Position numbers and translations under genes: made by a program
From: an uncultured Coprococcus sp.
GTDB lineage: Bacteria; Bacillota; Clostridia; Lachnospirales; Lachnospiraceae
DNA: 64,000 nucleotides
Direction: 5' to 3'
Assembly (NCBI GenBank): GCA_934277375.1
Contig: CAKQTZ010000012.1
Coordinates: forward strand, 9,113 to 73,112
Shown here: piece after piece, positions 8,459 to 17,285 of the stretch
Numbering within the stretch: position 1 is the first letter of the stretch
Layout: each line of letters begins with the position of its first letter
Notes under the pieces: generated by a model
Database searches by the model: none
Seen by the model: only the letters and a program-made list of their open reading frames with translations
Told to the model about the DNA's origin: nothing

Positions 8459-10075
8459 ATGGCAGTCAAGTATGTGTTTGTCACTGGTGGTGTTGTATCT
8501 GGACTCGGTAAGGGTATTACTGCTGCTTCCCTTGGACGTCTTCTCAAGATGAGAGGCTACAAGGTTACAAGTCAGAAGTTCGATCCTTATATCAACATTG
8601 ATCCCGGTACCATGAATCCCATCCAGCACGGTGAAGTGTTCGTAACTGACGATGGAGCCGAGACTGATCTGGATCTCGGACACTACGAGCGTTTTATTGA
8701 CGAAAGTCTCAACAAGAATTCAAATGTAACAACGGGAAAGGTATACTGGAGTATTCTTCAGAAGGAGAGACATGGTGATTTCGGAGGTCACACCGTTCAG
8801 GTAGTTCCACATATCACCAACGAGATCAAGGACAGATTCTACAGAAACCCTGATGCTAAAGACACTGAGGTTGCCATTATCGAAATAGGCGGTACAGTAG
8901 GAGACATTGAGAGCCAGCCATTCCTGGAGGCTATCAGACAGTTCCAGCACGAGGTTGGTCCTAACAACTGTATCATGATACATGTTACTCTTATCCCTTA
9001 TCTCAAAGCTTCCGGAGAGATAAAGACCAAGCCTACACAGGCCAGCGTCAAGAATCTTCAGGGAATGGGAATCCAGCCAGATATCCTCGTATGCCGCTCC
9101 GATCTCCCTCTTGATCATGGTATAAAGGATAAGATCGCTCTGTTCTGTAATGTTCCAAGCAGGAATGTCATACAGAACCTTGACGTTGATGTATTGTACG
9201 AGGTGCCTCTCGCAATGGAGAAAGAACATCTTGCTGATGTTGTCTGCGAATGTCTCCACATGGAATGTCCTCCACCAGAGGAACACGCATGGAAAGAGTG
9301 GACAGATATGATAGATGCATGGAAGCATCCTATCACCACCGTGAAGGTTGCCCTTGTAGGCAAATACGTATCACTCCACGATGCATATATATCAGTTGTA
9401 GAATCTCTGAAGCACGCCGGAGTCGCCAACAAAGCTGAGGTTGAGATCAAATGGATTGATTCTGAGCTTGTCACACCGGATAATGTTGCTGAGATGCTCG
9501 GTGATGTGGATGGTATTCTCGTTCCGGGCGGATTCGGCGACAGAGGTATCGAAGGCATGATCACAGCAATCAATTATGCCCGTACCCAGAAAATTCCTTA
9601 CCTTGGTCTCTGTCTCGGAATGCAGCTCACTATAGTTGAATTTGCCAGAAATGTACTTGGCTATTCAGATGCACACAGCTCAGAGTTTAACCCTAACTCA
9701 TTCCATCAGGTTATACACATCATGCCGAACCAGCACGATGTAACTGATCTCGGTGGAACTCTCAGACTTGGCTCATACCCATGCGTACTTGCAAAGGATT
9801 CCAAGTCATACGAGCTATACGGAACAGAGTACATCCACGAACGCCACAGACACAGATATGAAGTCAACAACGATTACAGACAGGCTCTCTCAGACAACGG
9901 AATGGAGCTGGTCGGTCTCTCGCCTGACGGACACATAGTTGAGATGATAGAGATTCCTGATCACCCATGGTTTATCGGAACCCAGGCTCATCCTGAATTT
10001 AAGTCAAGGCCAAACAAGCCGCATCCTCTTTTTAAGGGATTTGTGGCTGCTTCTCTTGAGCACATGAACAAATAA
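8459..10075 (+). CDS. pyrG: CTP synthase
   Basis: Makes CTP from UTP, ATP and glutamine, the last step of pyrimidine nucleotide synthesis. The 538-residue length is normal. The N-terminal synthetase domain opens with the P-loop [13 protein letters not shown], and the C-terminal glutamine amidotransferase domain carries GLCLGMQ with the nucleophile Cys near residue 385 and the HPE pair near 511-513. All key residues are present. The GGAGG site fixes the start at 8459 rather than an in-frame ATG at 8444. It is a single-gene unit with its own consensus promoter and a terminator. Confidence 0.98.
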   Translation: MAVKYVFVTGGVVSGLGKGITAASLGRLLKMRGYKVTSQKFDPYINIDPGTMNPIQHGEVFVTDDGAETDLDLGHYERFIDESLNKNSNVTTGKVYWSILQKERHGDFGGHTVQVVPHITNEIKDRFYRNPDAKDTEVAIIEIGGTVGDIESQPFLEAIRQFQHEVGPNNCIMIHVTLIPYLKASGEIKTKPTQASVKNLQGMGIQPDILVCRSDLPLDHGIKDKIALFCNVPSRNVIQNLDVDVLYEVPLAMEKEHLADVVCECLHMECPPPEEHAWKEWTDMIDAWKHPITTVKVALVGKYVSLHDAYISVVESLKHAGVANKAEVEIKWIDSELVTPDNVAEMLGDVDGILVPGGFGDRGIEGMITAINYARTQKIPYLGLCLGMQLTIVEFARNVLGYSDAHSSEFNPNSFHQVIHIMPNQHDVTDLGGTLRLGSYPCVLAKDSKSYELYGTEYIHERHRHRYEVNNDYRQALSDNGMELVGLSPDGHIVEMIEIPDHPWFIGTQAHPEFKSRPNKPHPLFKGFVAASLEHMNK

Positions 10076-10097
10076 TTTTATCCATTACAATAAAAAA

Positions 10098-10141
10098 AAC
10101 AGATAGTGCCACTTGCTAAATGGTACTGTCTGTTCTTTTTA
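10098..10141 (+). terminator. Bidirectional terminator between pyrG and the HAD gene
   Basis: A 14-bp stem (10098-10111 with 10121-10134) has a nine-base loop. It is followed by CTTTTT on the plus strand and by a long T-run on the minus strand, so it can end both convergent transcripts. Confidence 0.9.
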
Positions 10142-10219
10142 TGCATTAGATGAATCAGAACTCTCACCTGTATAAAGATGTACAGCGGCTATCGCTATAT
10201 CAACCAGCCCCACAACATC

Positions 10220-10846
10220 TTACTCTACAATTTCCAAAAGGTCTTCAAATTTCTGTATTTCCGCATCCTTATCATCTACTATGCCAAATCCATATGCTGC
10301 ATGGATAAACTTTATACCAGCATATCTCGCACTGTCACAATCGCCCTGTATATCTCCCACATATGCAGCATCTGTTATGCCGTTCTTATCCATAAGTATC
10401 TTTATGCTCTCGCCCTTTGATACCTTTGTATCGCCCCAGCACAGGATATCCTTAAAATACTTTCCAAACCCATAATATTCAAGAAACGCCTCTATATATC
10501 CGTTCTGGCAGTTACTCACGATATAAAGCCTGTGGGTTTGGGACAACTTTGCCAACGTATCCTCAACACCATCATACAGTCTTCCTCCGTGCTGCCTAAG
10601 ATAATCATTCTCGTAATCACCACAGGCATCCATAAGTTTCATCTGCCTGTTCTCTGTAAATTCACCAAACATCTTTCTTGCTATTGCATCCATAGGCATA
10701 CCCATAATCGCCTTTATGTCAGACTCGGTCACCACCATGTCCACATCAGGCTGGTCCTTAAGCACCTCTGTCCACGATGCTGCCACATTCTTGGCACTGT
10801 CCCACAAAGTTCCATCCATGTCAAATATAAGTGATTCAACCTTCAA
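10220..10846 (-). CDS. HAD superfamily hydrolase (phosphatase)
   Basis: A 208-residue haloacid-dehalogenase-fold phosphatase of the phosphoglycolate phosphatase/beta-phosphoglucomutase type. Motif I is FDMDGTLWDS near the N-terminus, motif II is IVSNCQNG, motif III Lys is in KVSKGESI and motif IV is YVGDIQGDC. A helical cap domain lies between motifs I and II. The substrate is not determined. The only start that keeps motif I is a TTG at 10846, which has AAGGA and GAGG sequences upstream. The gene follows the ArsR-type regulator by 20 bp on the same strand and is probably co-transcribed with it. Confidence 0.88.
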   Translation of the reverse strand: MKVESLIFDMDGTLWDSAKNVAASWTEVLKDQPDVDMVVTESDIKAIMGMPMDAIARKMFGEFTENRQMKLMDACGDYENDYLRQHGGRLYDGVEDTLAKLSQTHRLYIVSNCQNGYIEAFLEYYGFGKYFKDILCWGDTKVSKGESIKILMDKNGITDAAYVGDIQGDCDSARYAGIKFIHAAYGFGIVDDKDAEIQKFEDLLEIVE

Positions 10847-10866
10847 TTTTCCTTACCTCGCTTGTC

Positions 10867-11172
10867 TTATTCAAGAATATGATCTACACCTTGCTTTATT
10901 ATGGTGACAACATGTTCATCTGCCAGCGAATATATTATATTCTTACCAGATCTCCTGCTTTTTATCAGCTTTGCCTGCTTCAAAACTCTGAGCTGGTGAG
11001 ATATTGCCGATGCATTCATCTCAAGCATCTCTGCTATCTCACCCACACTGAGCTCCTGTTTGAGAAGCGCAAACATAATAGATATACGTGTTGAATCCCC
11101 AAACACCTTAAACAGCTCTGCCAAATCCACGAGATCAGATCTATCAAGTTCATAACTTTCAAAATCAATCAT
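10867..11172 (-). CDS. ArsR/SmtB family metal-responsive repressor
   Basis: A 101-residue winged-helix repressor. The recognition helix region is MNASAISHQLRVLKQAKLI. The C-terminal helix has the alpha5 metal-site pattern of CzrA/SmtB, Asp-x-His-x10-His-x2-Glu (DEHVVTIIKQGVDHILE), which in the family binds Zn or Co. No alpha3 Cys pair of the ArsR/CadC type is seen. A matching operator lies upstream at 11251-11264. The flanking genes (HAD phosphatase and a divergent DUF378 membrane protein) are not known metal exporters, so the regulated target is unclear. Confidence 0.85.
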   Translation of the reverse strand: MIDFESYELDRSDLVDLAELFKVFGDSTRISIMFALLKQELSVGEIAEMLEMNASAISHQLRVLKQAKLIKSRRSGKNIIYSLADEHVVTIIKQGVDHILE

Positions 11173-11250
11173 TCTGCAATCCAGTCCTTTCTTATATTAA
11201 CATAAACGCTCCCTCTGATATCATCAAATGGAGCGTATATCTGTGCTATT

Positions 11251-11264
11251 TGAACAATTATTCA
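11251..11264. promoter_or_regulatory. Candidate SmtB/CzrA-type operator
   Basis: TGAACAATTATTCA is an inverted repeat with the TGAA-N6-TTCA form typical of SmtB/CzrA operators. It lies in the region between the divergent arsR-type gene and the DUF378 gene, so one site could control both. Confidence 0.6.
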
Positions 11265-11401
11265 CATGTTAATTTACTACAGTGCATTTTACATGTCAAG
11301 TATATTGCTGAATGTACATAAAAACTGGCGCACATGGGCATACTTACACTATATCAATATATAATGCACCTTTGTGGTGCAGGAATTTTTGGAGGTCTTC
11401 G

Positions 11402-11599
11402 ATGAAAACACTTAATTGCATATGCCTCACACTCACCATAATAGGTGCCATCGTATGGGGTATAATAGGTCTGTTCAACAACAATATCGTAGATGGGATA
11501 TTTGGTGCAGGAACTGCATTTTCCCGTATTATTTACACGCTGGTTGGTGTAGCTGGTCTGTACTCGATATCTTTCTACTGGCTTTTTGACAAGGATTAA
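11402..11599 (+). CDS. DUF378 family small membrane protein
   Basis: A 65-residue protein with two hydrophobic segments, the first around residues 7-25 and the second around 40-60, separated by GLFNNNIVDGIFGAGTAFSRI. This is the DUF378 layout; the function of the family is not known. The ATG at 11402 follows a GGAGG site; upstream in-frame starts back to 11312 lack one. It is transcribed away from the metal-responsive repressor gene and may be under its control. Confidence 0.8.
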   Translation: MKTLNCICLTLTIIGAIVWGIIGLFNNNIVDGIFGAGTAFSRIIYTLVGVAGLYSISFYWLFDKD

Positions 11600-11743
11600 T
11601 CATACGTGAAGTATATCTTAATCAGGAGTACACATATCCCATCTGGCAGATTCCAGATGACATATAATCGAGTAGGAGGCGATGATTATCCGCCATTCTC
11701 TCACCACTACCAGACGAATTCGGAACTTTAACCCGTTATCAAC

Positions 11744-11761
11744 GTGTGCCGCCAGGCACAC
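11744..11761. other. Short perfect hairpin in the 11600-11808 gap
   Basis: GTGTGCC (11744-11750) pairs with GGCACAC (11755-11761) over a four-base loop, with no T-run after it. The 209-bp gap has no coding sequence that I can see; it ends in the terminator at 11769-11797. Confidence 0.3.
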
Positions 11762-11768
11762 AAGTTCT

Positions 11769-11797
11769 AAAATGCCTGCATCGATGCAGGCATTTTT
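11769..11797. terminator. Bidirectional palindromic terminator
   Basis: AAAATGCCTGCA and its complement meet at TCGA without a real loop, and T-runs are present on both sides. It sits between the convergent DUF378 gene and the CPBP protease gene. Confidence 0.85.
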
Positions 11798-11808
11798 CAT
11801 TATACATA

Positions 11809-12759
11809 TTACAATAATATCTCACCGATCGTCATAACCGCAATACACACAACCAGTGATACCACCAAAGGTACAGATATTATTCTGGTTTTCTGTCCCT
11901 CAATGTGTTCACTCCTGCGGAACATCCCCAGGACTTCATCCTTACGGTCATTTATAACCGAAAGAGCATATAACAGAGCCAGCGCCACACATAATCCTCC
12001 GATAGCAGCCGGCATCATCATGATCACCGTCGCAAGCATCTGTTTGTTAGATACTCCTCCATCGAGAGACGCCATCGCAGACTCCTTAAGTACATCATTG
12101 TGCCATGTTATATAACTGATCACAACGGATATCTCGTTGAAGCAGAAATGTGCCAGCATGGTTGTCAGTATGCTTCCCGTAGCCTCTGCCAGCAGGCCAA
12201 GCATAATTCCCAGAACAATCGCATATGCCATCTGATTGAAGTTCATATGCATTGCCCCAAACATAATGCCCGATATTACTATGGCCCATATACGGCTTCC
12301 ACACCGGAAATTTCCAAGTATTATCCCTCTGTAGGCCAGTTCCTCCACGATACATGGAGTGAGTGCCATAAGGGCTGTCGATACCCAGAACGGATATTTT
12401 GCCACCAGCGATACAGACAGCTCAGTTGTTGCACTGTCCACCCATAAAAGACTTATAGAATTGATCACTGTCATAAGCGGTTCAAGTGCCACAACGAATA
12501 CTGGAACTATGAATATCGCCGACCAGTGCGTTCTCCTTATCCTGAGGGTATCCCGAAAGCTGCATCTGGAAACTATTATATACACTAGCGCAGGGATAAA
12601 TATCATGCTTTGGCTCATTATGATATTCTGCACTATTCCTATCTTCGTACCAAGCCGCGTGAAATTAAAAAGCGCTACAACAGCCAGATAGATCACTATA
12701 AGAGAGACAAAAAACCACGTTGCACCTTTTATTCTTTTTTGAGTATTATCTGAATTCAT
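11809..12759 (-). CDS. CPBP family intramembrane metalloprotease
   Basis: A 316-residue polytopic membrane protein of the CAAX protease/bacteriocin-processing (Abi) family. The diagnostic EExxxR motif is in IVEELAYRGIILGNFR, with a later histidine motif in MFGAMHMNFNQM and a third conserved segment in TTMLAHFCFNEIS. These form the zinc-binding catalytic site in the membrane. Family members process prenylated proteins or peptides, or protect from bacteriocins; the target is unknown here. The ATG at 12759 is used; a TTG at 12771 is also possible. It follows ridA by four bases, so the two are one transcription unit. Confidence 0.85.
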   Translation of the reverse strand: MNSDNTQKRIKGATWFFVSLIVIYLAVVALFNFTRLGTKIGIVQNIIMSQSMIFIPALVYIIVSRCSFRDTLRIRRTHWSAIFIVPVFVVALEPLMTVINSISLLWVDSATTELSVSLVAKYPFWVSTALMALTPCIVEELAYRGIILGNFRCGSRIWAIVISGIMFGAMHMNFNQMAYAIVLGIMLGLLAEATGSILTTMLAHFCFNEISVVISYITWHNDVLKESAMASLDGGVSNKQMLATVIMMMPAAIGGLCVALALLYALSVINDRKDEVLGMFRRSEHIEGQKTRIISVPLVVSLVVCIAVMTIGEILL

Positions 12760-12763
12760 ACGA

Positions 12764-13144
12764 TTACTCAACCACTGCTATTGCTTCGATCTCTATAAGA
12801 ACGTCCTTTGGAAGTCTGGCAACCTCTACACATGATCTTGCAGGGAAGTCACTTGTAAAAAACTCCTTATATATATCATTTATCTTACCAAAATCATTCA
12901 TGTCCTTTATAAATACTGTTGTCTTAACAACCTTGTCCATAGATGAACCTGATGCTTCTATGAGATTTCTGAGATTACCTATCGCCTGTTTTGCCTGAAC
13001 CTCCACATCTCCTTCAACCAGTGTATTAGTCTCAGGATCAATAGGTATCACGCCTGATGTAAACAACATTCCATTCACAAGCACGGCCTGTGAATATGGA
13101 CCGATCGCTGCAGGTGCCTTTGGTGTACTAATAATTGTCTTCAT
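12764..13144 (-). CDS. ridA: RidA family imine/enamine deaminase
   Basis: A 126-residue YjgF/YER057c/UK114 protein. RidA hydrolyses reactive 2-aminoacrylate and related imines released by PLP enzymes such as threonine dehydratase. Family motifs seen are PKAPAAIGPYSQAVLVNG near the N-terminus, the substrate-binding Arg in FPARSCVEVARLPKD and the C-terminal Glu in VLIEIEAIA. These residues mark the active deaminase subgroup. An AAGGAGG site sets the start at 13144. Confidence 0.93.
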   Translation of the reverse strand: MKTIISTPKAPAAIGPYSQAVLVNGMLFTSGVIPIDPETNTLVEGDVEVQAKQAIGNLRNLIEASGSSMDKVVKTTVFIKDMNDFGKINDIYKEFFTSDFPARSCVEVARLPKDVLIEIEAIAVVE

Positions 13145-13185
13145 ATCAAAATCCTCCTTGTTACTTATCATTTATATTTAATGAA

Positions 13186-14235
13186 TTATTCATTATCATC
13201 AATATTTCCATGAAGCTCAGCGAGCATAGCTCTCCTGTTGTTTCTCCTGCCGCCACTGCTGCGGGTAAACTTAACCGTTCCTCTGTGATCCGGAACTTCC
13301 ACTTTTTTAGCCGCCGGCATCTGGTTCTTCGACCTGCTTCTATTCACCACGTCATCCCTGGTCTTCCCCCTCTTAGCCATCTGTGCCTTCTCCTCATCTG
13401 TGAGAAGCATTATCCTGTCCTCTGTAATCCTTATATGTCCATCCTTGAGGAGCTTTCCTACCGCAGTCTTGAATGCACGTTTACTTATGCCACATTCCTT
13501 TTCTATGATCTTGGAATCTGCCTTATCATTAAATGGCAGTGCACCGTTATATGAATTTATTATATTCAGGATCATATCTGCATTTTCCCTTATCTGCTGC
13601 TTTATCGGTTTCTGCAGAGTCAGATTCAGTTTGCCGTCATCTCTTACAGCGGCAACACGGCCTTCGACCTTATCTCCCACATATATCCCCGAATGGATCT
13701 CTTTCTTAGGCACAAGTGCAGAGTACTTATTATCAACCGCAACGAATGCTCCATATTCTGAGCTGTATTCTATGACTATTCCGGATATATCATCCCCCTG
13801 TTTATATGGAGACTGACTGCTAAGGTATTCATATACCTTCATTGTCACGCAAAGTCTGTCTGATTTATCCGCATACATTCTCACCAGATACTCTTTTCCT
13901 TCCCTAACCGGTCCGGTCTGCTCCTTAAATGGCAGCAGGATATCCTTCTCAAGTCCCCAGTCCATGAACGCACCTATCTTGGTGGTTCCTACGCATCTGA
14001 GCACAGCCATCTTACCCATGGTTATATACGGCACATTCAACGTGGCTATCAGTCTGTCATCCGAATCTCGGTATATAAATGCCGTGATCTGCTCACCTAT
14101 CCTCGCACCGTTCGGCACCTGTTTTCTCGGAAGAAGCACTTCTCTGTCATCCCCGTCGCATCCCAGATACACGCCAAATTCTTTCTCTCTTCTGATTATA
14201 AGTTCATTCCATTCGCCTATTTTTATCATAGTCAT
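13186..14235 (-). CDS. cvfB: CvfB-like S1 domain RNA-binding protein
   Basis: A 349-residue protein related to CvfB/YitL, which in staphylococci binds RNA and affects virulence-gene expression. Three S1-like barrels can be followed (about 1-65, 68-135 with GAFMDWGLEKDILLPF, and 145-215 with GIVIEYSSEYGAFVAVD). A winged-helix domain follows at about 225-285 (KECGISKRAFKTAVGKLLK). The C-terminal tail of about 60 residues is basic and rich in Arg and Asn, and probably contacts RNA. The ATG at 14235 has an AGAGG site; an ATG two codons later is equally possible. It is in the same orientation as ridA and the thioesterase, with short gaps. Confidence 0.88.
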   Translation of the reverse strand: MTMIKIGEWNELIIRREKEFGVYLGCDGDDREVLLPRKQVPNGARIGEQITAFIYRDSDDRLIATLNVPYITMGKMAVLRCVGTTKIGAFMDWGLEKDILLPFKEQTGPVREGKEYLVRMYADKSDRLCVTMKVYEYLSSQSPYKQGDDISGIVIEYSSEYGAFVAVDNKYSALVPKKEIHSGIYVGDKVEGRVAAVRDDGKLNLTLQKPIKQQIRENADMILNIINSYNGALPFNDKADSKIIEKECGISKRAFKTAVGKLLKDGHIRITEDRIMLLTDEEKAQMAKRGKTRDDVVNRSRSKNQMPAAKKVEVPDHRGTVKFTRSSGGRRNNRRAMLAELHGNIDDNE

Positions 14236-14283
14236 ACCGTCCTCTTGTTATACATTCTTTATTTTAATGTGGCAATCCCGGGA

Positions 14284-15000
14284 TCACCTGTTTCCCAGTT
14301 CAAACTGTACTATGCACTTTACTCTGTCTTCCTCGTCACAGAGAAGTATCTGTTCATATCGTCCGGATCTTGCCTTCTTTATTACTATAACATCATCCTT
14401 CATATATTGCATCTTATATTCAGCTCTCACGGAAATTATCTCTTCCATATCGGAAGAATATTCCTGAGCCATTGCAATATATGCCTCATTATTCATATGT
14501 TTGTTCGAATCTATCTGATATGACATGACACGTCTTGTGGCAACCTTAATATATTCTTCTTCGAACAGCTTTATCTTACGCGGTGCATATACCATATCTA
14601 TAGCAGGTTCCATAGGATATGCAGCGGCAACCTCCTCATCGATCTTGGCAGGACGCATGATCCCAGTGTCCATATAACTCCATATGGACGCCGCCTTCAC
14701 TATTCTGCTGCCTTTCCCATCAATAATATCTATATTTCTGAAACCGAGCGAAGTCTTAAAATCATAAGCCCACGTTCTTATAGAAATTTTCTCACCCATA
14801 ACAGGGTATCTGTCGACCTCTATCTGCCATGAAACAAGAAACCATGCTCTGTTGTGTTCTTCAAGATAATCAAGTCCAATTCCCACTTCCTCGGACTGAA
14901 GTATTGCGCAATCCTGAAAATAGTTAGCTACAGTTGCGATATTTGCCGTCTTTCTTCCCCCAGTCTCACTGTATCTTACAATGGCTTCATATGAGTACAT
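14284..15000 (-). CDS. Acyl-ACP thioesterase
   Basis: A 238-residue double hot-dog protein of the FatA/FatB-like acyl-ACP thioesterase family found in many Clostridia. It releases free fatty acids from acyl carrier protein. Recognisable parts are TVANYFQDCAILQSEEVGIG, the conserved WFLVSWQIEVDRYPVMGE, and the second domain segment SYQIDSNKHMNNEAYIAMAQ, in which the DxNxHxNN catalytic pattern is kept. The start at 15000 is the first ATG and matches the usual family N-terminus. It lies upstream of cvfB on the same strand. Confidence 0.9.
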   Translation of the reverse strand: MYSYEAIVRYSETGGRKTANIATVANYFQDCAILQSEEVGIGLDYLEEHNRAWFLVSWQIEVDRYPVMGEKISIRTWAYDFKTSLGFRNIDIIDGKGSRIVKAASIWSYMDTGIMRPAKIDEEVAAAYPMEPAIDMVYAPRKIKLFEEEYIKVATRRVMSYQIDSNKHMNNEAYIAMAQEYSSDMEEIISVRAEYKMQYMKDDVIVIKKARSGRYEQILLCDEEDRVKCIVQFELGNR

Positions 15001-15117
15001 ATTATATCATCCCCCAATCAGATGTTAGTTTGATACTATAAATTTATACCCTATTTCGCATCCAATCGCAAGACAAAATACCCACACAAAATTTTTTGAA
15101 TTTTTCAAAAAAAACAC

Positions 15118-15146
15118 TTGCATTTTAGATTGCTTTATTATATACT
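15118..15146 (+). promoter_or_regulatory. Promoter of tRNA-Gln
   Basis: TTGCAT at 15118-15123 and TATACT at 15141-15146 are separated by 17 bp. The tRNA begins 18 bases after the -10 box. Confidence 0.7.
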
Positions 15147-15163
15147 ACCATTTGTTGAGGCAA

Positions 15164-15236
15164 TGGGCTATCGCCAAATGGTAAGGCACTGGACTCTGAC
15201 TCCAGCATTTTCAAGGTTCGAATCCTTGTAGCCCAG
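15164..15236 (+). tRNA. tRNA-Gln (anticodon CTG)
   Basis: A full cloverleaf can be folded: acceptor arms TGGGCTA/TAGCCCA, D arm, anticodon arm CTGGA-CTCTGAC-TCCAG with anticodon CTG, and T arm with GGTTCGAATCC. The discriminator base is G. The CCA end is not encoded. It is a single-tRNA unit with its own promoter and terminator. Confidence 0.97.
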
Positions 15237-15242
15237 CTTATA

Positions 15243-15281
15243 AAGACTTGAGACATTTATTCTCAAGTCTTTTTTCTTTTT
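15243..15281 (+). terminator. Terminator of tRNA-Gln
   Basis: An 11-bp perfect stem (AAGACTTGAGA with TCTCAAGTCTT) and seven-base loop are followed by a T-rich run. Confidence 0.92.
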
Positions 15282-15322
15282 TCCATTATAATCTATCACC
15301 GCCCCATTTCGCACACAAAAAT

Positions 15323-15354
15323 AGGGACATGTCTGAAGGCTGCGACATGTCCCT
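15323..15354 (-). terminator. Terminator of the amidohydrolase gene
   Basis: AGGGACATGTC (15323-15333) and its exact complement (15344-15354) form an 11-bp stem. On the minus strand it is followed by ATTTTTG. The rest of the gap 15282-15485 is AT-rich and shows no coding sequence. Confidence 0.7.
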
Positions 15355-15485
15355 GTGATCTCAAACTAGTGTATAACATCATACATTGGATCAAATGTAT
15401 CATTATTGTGAGAAAATTCATTAATGTAATAAAAATGTAACACATTATTAAATTGATTGCAATAGTTATATTGCAAAAATCCACT

Positions 15486-16325
15486 TTATATTCCAAGTAA
15501 TGATGATGCATTCTCACTCATGATCTTGTCCTCATCATTTTCAGGCAAATTTAGTTTTTTAATATCCAAAACTGCCTGTGCCTGATCTGTCCAAGGACTG
15601 TCAGTTCCAAACAGAATGTGATCGGCTCCGTGTTTTTCTACTATAGTTCTGAACATATCACTACTCATAAGATTCCATCTGTGTGGGACACCATCCCTGT
15701 ACTGTATCTGTCCATATGAAAAAGCAGTATCAAAGTACACTTGTCTGCCACATAACCTGTCAAGCACATCCCCCCACATCTGCCAGCCACCCATGTGAGC
15801 CAGCACCAATTTGTCAGGTGCAACTTCATCAAGCACCTCCTCAGCCATGGCTGGAGTGCAATGCACCACATCCGGAAGTCCTATATCTTGTCCCGCATGT
15901 GTGACAACTATAAGACCAAGTTCAGTTGCATAGCTTATTATCCTCTTATATCTTATATCGTTAAAAAATGCTCCCTGATAATCGGGATGGAGCTTTATTC
16001 CCTTAAGTCCTTTATCACATACATCCCTGAGTATCTCCTTGTAATTATCATTTTCTGGGTGGATGCCTCCAAATGACCATATATGTGTCTCGTCAAATCT
16101 CTCATTCTCAGCTACTGCATATTCATTGATATGCTTATACTGTTTTGGTGATGTTGCAACCGGAAGGACTACTGACATATCAACATGTCTGGCCGCCATA
16201 TCCTCCTCAAGGCCATTCAGAGTACCATCTGCCTGCGGTTTTGTTCCCGACCTTCCAGCAAGAAGCTCTACAGTCTTTGACGCTATCTTATCCGGATATG
16301 TATGCGTATGAAAATCTATTATCAT
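15486..16325 (-). CDS. Amidohydrolase family 2 protein (metal-dependent hydrolase)
   Basis: A 279-residue TIM-barrel hydrolase of the amidohydrolase-2 family. The N-terminal metal motif is DFHTHTYP, further ligands are in KLHPDYQGAFF, VTHAG and LAHMGG, and the last Asp is in LFGTDSPWTD. Members act on aromatic carboxylates, lactones or phosphonates; the sequence does not decide which. AGGAGAG upstream supports the ATG at 16325. It is transcribed alone, with its own terminator. Confidence 0.85.
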   Translation of the reverse strand: MIIDFHTHTYPDKIASKTVELLAGRSGTKPQADGTLNGLEEDMAARHVDMSVVLPVATSPKQYKHINEYAVAENERFDETHIWSFGGIHPENDNYKEILRDVCDKGLKGIKLHPDYQGAFFNDIRYKRIISYATELGLIVVTHAGQDIGLPDVVHCTPAMAEEVLDEVAPDKLVLAHMGGWQMWGDVLDRLCGRQVYFDTAFSYGQIQYRDGVPHRWNLMSSDMFRTIVEKHGADHILFGTDSPWTDQAQAVLDIKKLNLPENDEDKIMSENASSLLGI

Positions 16326-16469
16326 ATTATTCTCTCCTGTATACCTGTGTATTAGCTGTGACAGCTGTGCAATTATACCACCCTGAAGGTATCTCTTCCA
16401 TAATAGTGTTGAAAAACATCAATTTTTGGTTTATTTTATCATATAGGATTTTTACGATCAGGAGGTCTT

Positions 16470-17207
16470 ATGAGCAAAAGAAAAAAGAAAATGACTGTAA
16501 AGCAGCTCAGATCTCTGGTTGCTTTTCTCATCACCATAAACATAATCCTTGTGATCTGCATCCTTGTACTGGGATTCTTTCTGGCAAGGGCACGCAGCAC
16601 AAACGGTGACACATCCATCATGCTAAAACGTGCAAATGACTCCTACACAGTTTGTGTGGATGCCGGTCATGGCGGAAGCGATGTCGGAGCCATCGGCCTT
16701 GACGGAAGCTACGAGAAAGACGACAACCTGAGAATTGCTTTAAAGGTCGCTGAGGCGCTGAGACAGAGCGGAGTTAACGTCATTATGCCCCGTGACGATG
16801 ACAGCGACACAAAACTTGATTCTCGTTCCAAGATTGCAAATGAAGCAAAGGCTGATATCTTTGTATCACTTCATCGAAACTCCACTGCAAAGCCAAATAC
16901 CACCAAGGGTATCGAGATATGGATCCACAGTTCCGGATCCGAGCGCAGTTATGCAGCCGCAGACGACATATTGAACAATCTGGACAAGGTGGGCATCACA
17001 GCAAACCGCGGTGTCCGTATAGGAACCCAGGGAGACAGCGATGATGATTATGCAGTGATCCGTGACACCGATATGACAAGCATGATCATAGAGATGGGCT
17101 TTATGACAAGCCAGGACGATCTTGACTATTTTAATAAAAATATCGACAATTATGCCAAAGCGATATCAAACGGTATAGTTGAATGGCTGAACGAATATGT
17201 TGAATAA
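16470..17207 (+). CDS. N-acetylmuramoyl-L-alanine amidase, CwlD-like
   Basis: A 245-residue membrane-anchored or secreted cell-wall amidase (Amidase_3). A basic N-terminus and one hydrophobic segment (about residues 17-40) are followed by the zinc-dependent catalytic domain. Visible are VDAGHGGSDVGAIG with the first His, a Glu in SYEKDDN, SLHRNS with the third ligand His, and the catalytic Glu in MIIEMGFMTSQDD. It cleaves the bond between muramic acid and L-alanine. CwlD acts in spore cortex muramic-lactam formation, which would fit a spore former, but a vegetative role is equally possible. An AGGAGG site precedes the ATG. Confidence 0.88.
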   Translation: MSKRKKKMTVKQLRSLVAFLITINIILVICILVLGFFLARARSTNGDTSIMLKRANDSYTVCVDAGHGGSDVGAIGLDGSYEKDDNLRIALKVAEALRQSGVNVIMPRDDDSDTKLDSRSKIANEAKADIFVSLHRNSTAKPNTTKGIEIWIHSSGSERSYAAADDILNNLDKVGITANRGVRIGTQGDSDDDYAVIRDTDMTSMIIEMGFMTSQDDLDYFNKNIDNYAKAISNGIVEWLNEYVE

Positions 17208-17212
17208 CCCAG

Positions 17213-17273
17213 ACAATAACAGAAAACCCTTACATCATATATATTATACGATGTAAGGGTTTTCTGTTATTGT
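17213..17273. terminator. Very long perfect hairpin between convergent genes
   Basis: Arms of about 24 bp (17213-17236 and 17250-17273) are perfectly complementary around a 13-base AT-rich loop. It probably ends both the amidase and GGDEF transcripts, although no plain T-run follows on either strand. Confidence 0.6.
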
Positions 17274-17285
17274 CCGTATTGCTGT

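Noticed and set aside
15001..15163. Small protein gene in the AT-rich DNA before tRNA-Gln
   Set aside because: No start with a ribosome binding site; the stretch is explained by promoters of the thioesterase gene and the tRNA.
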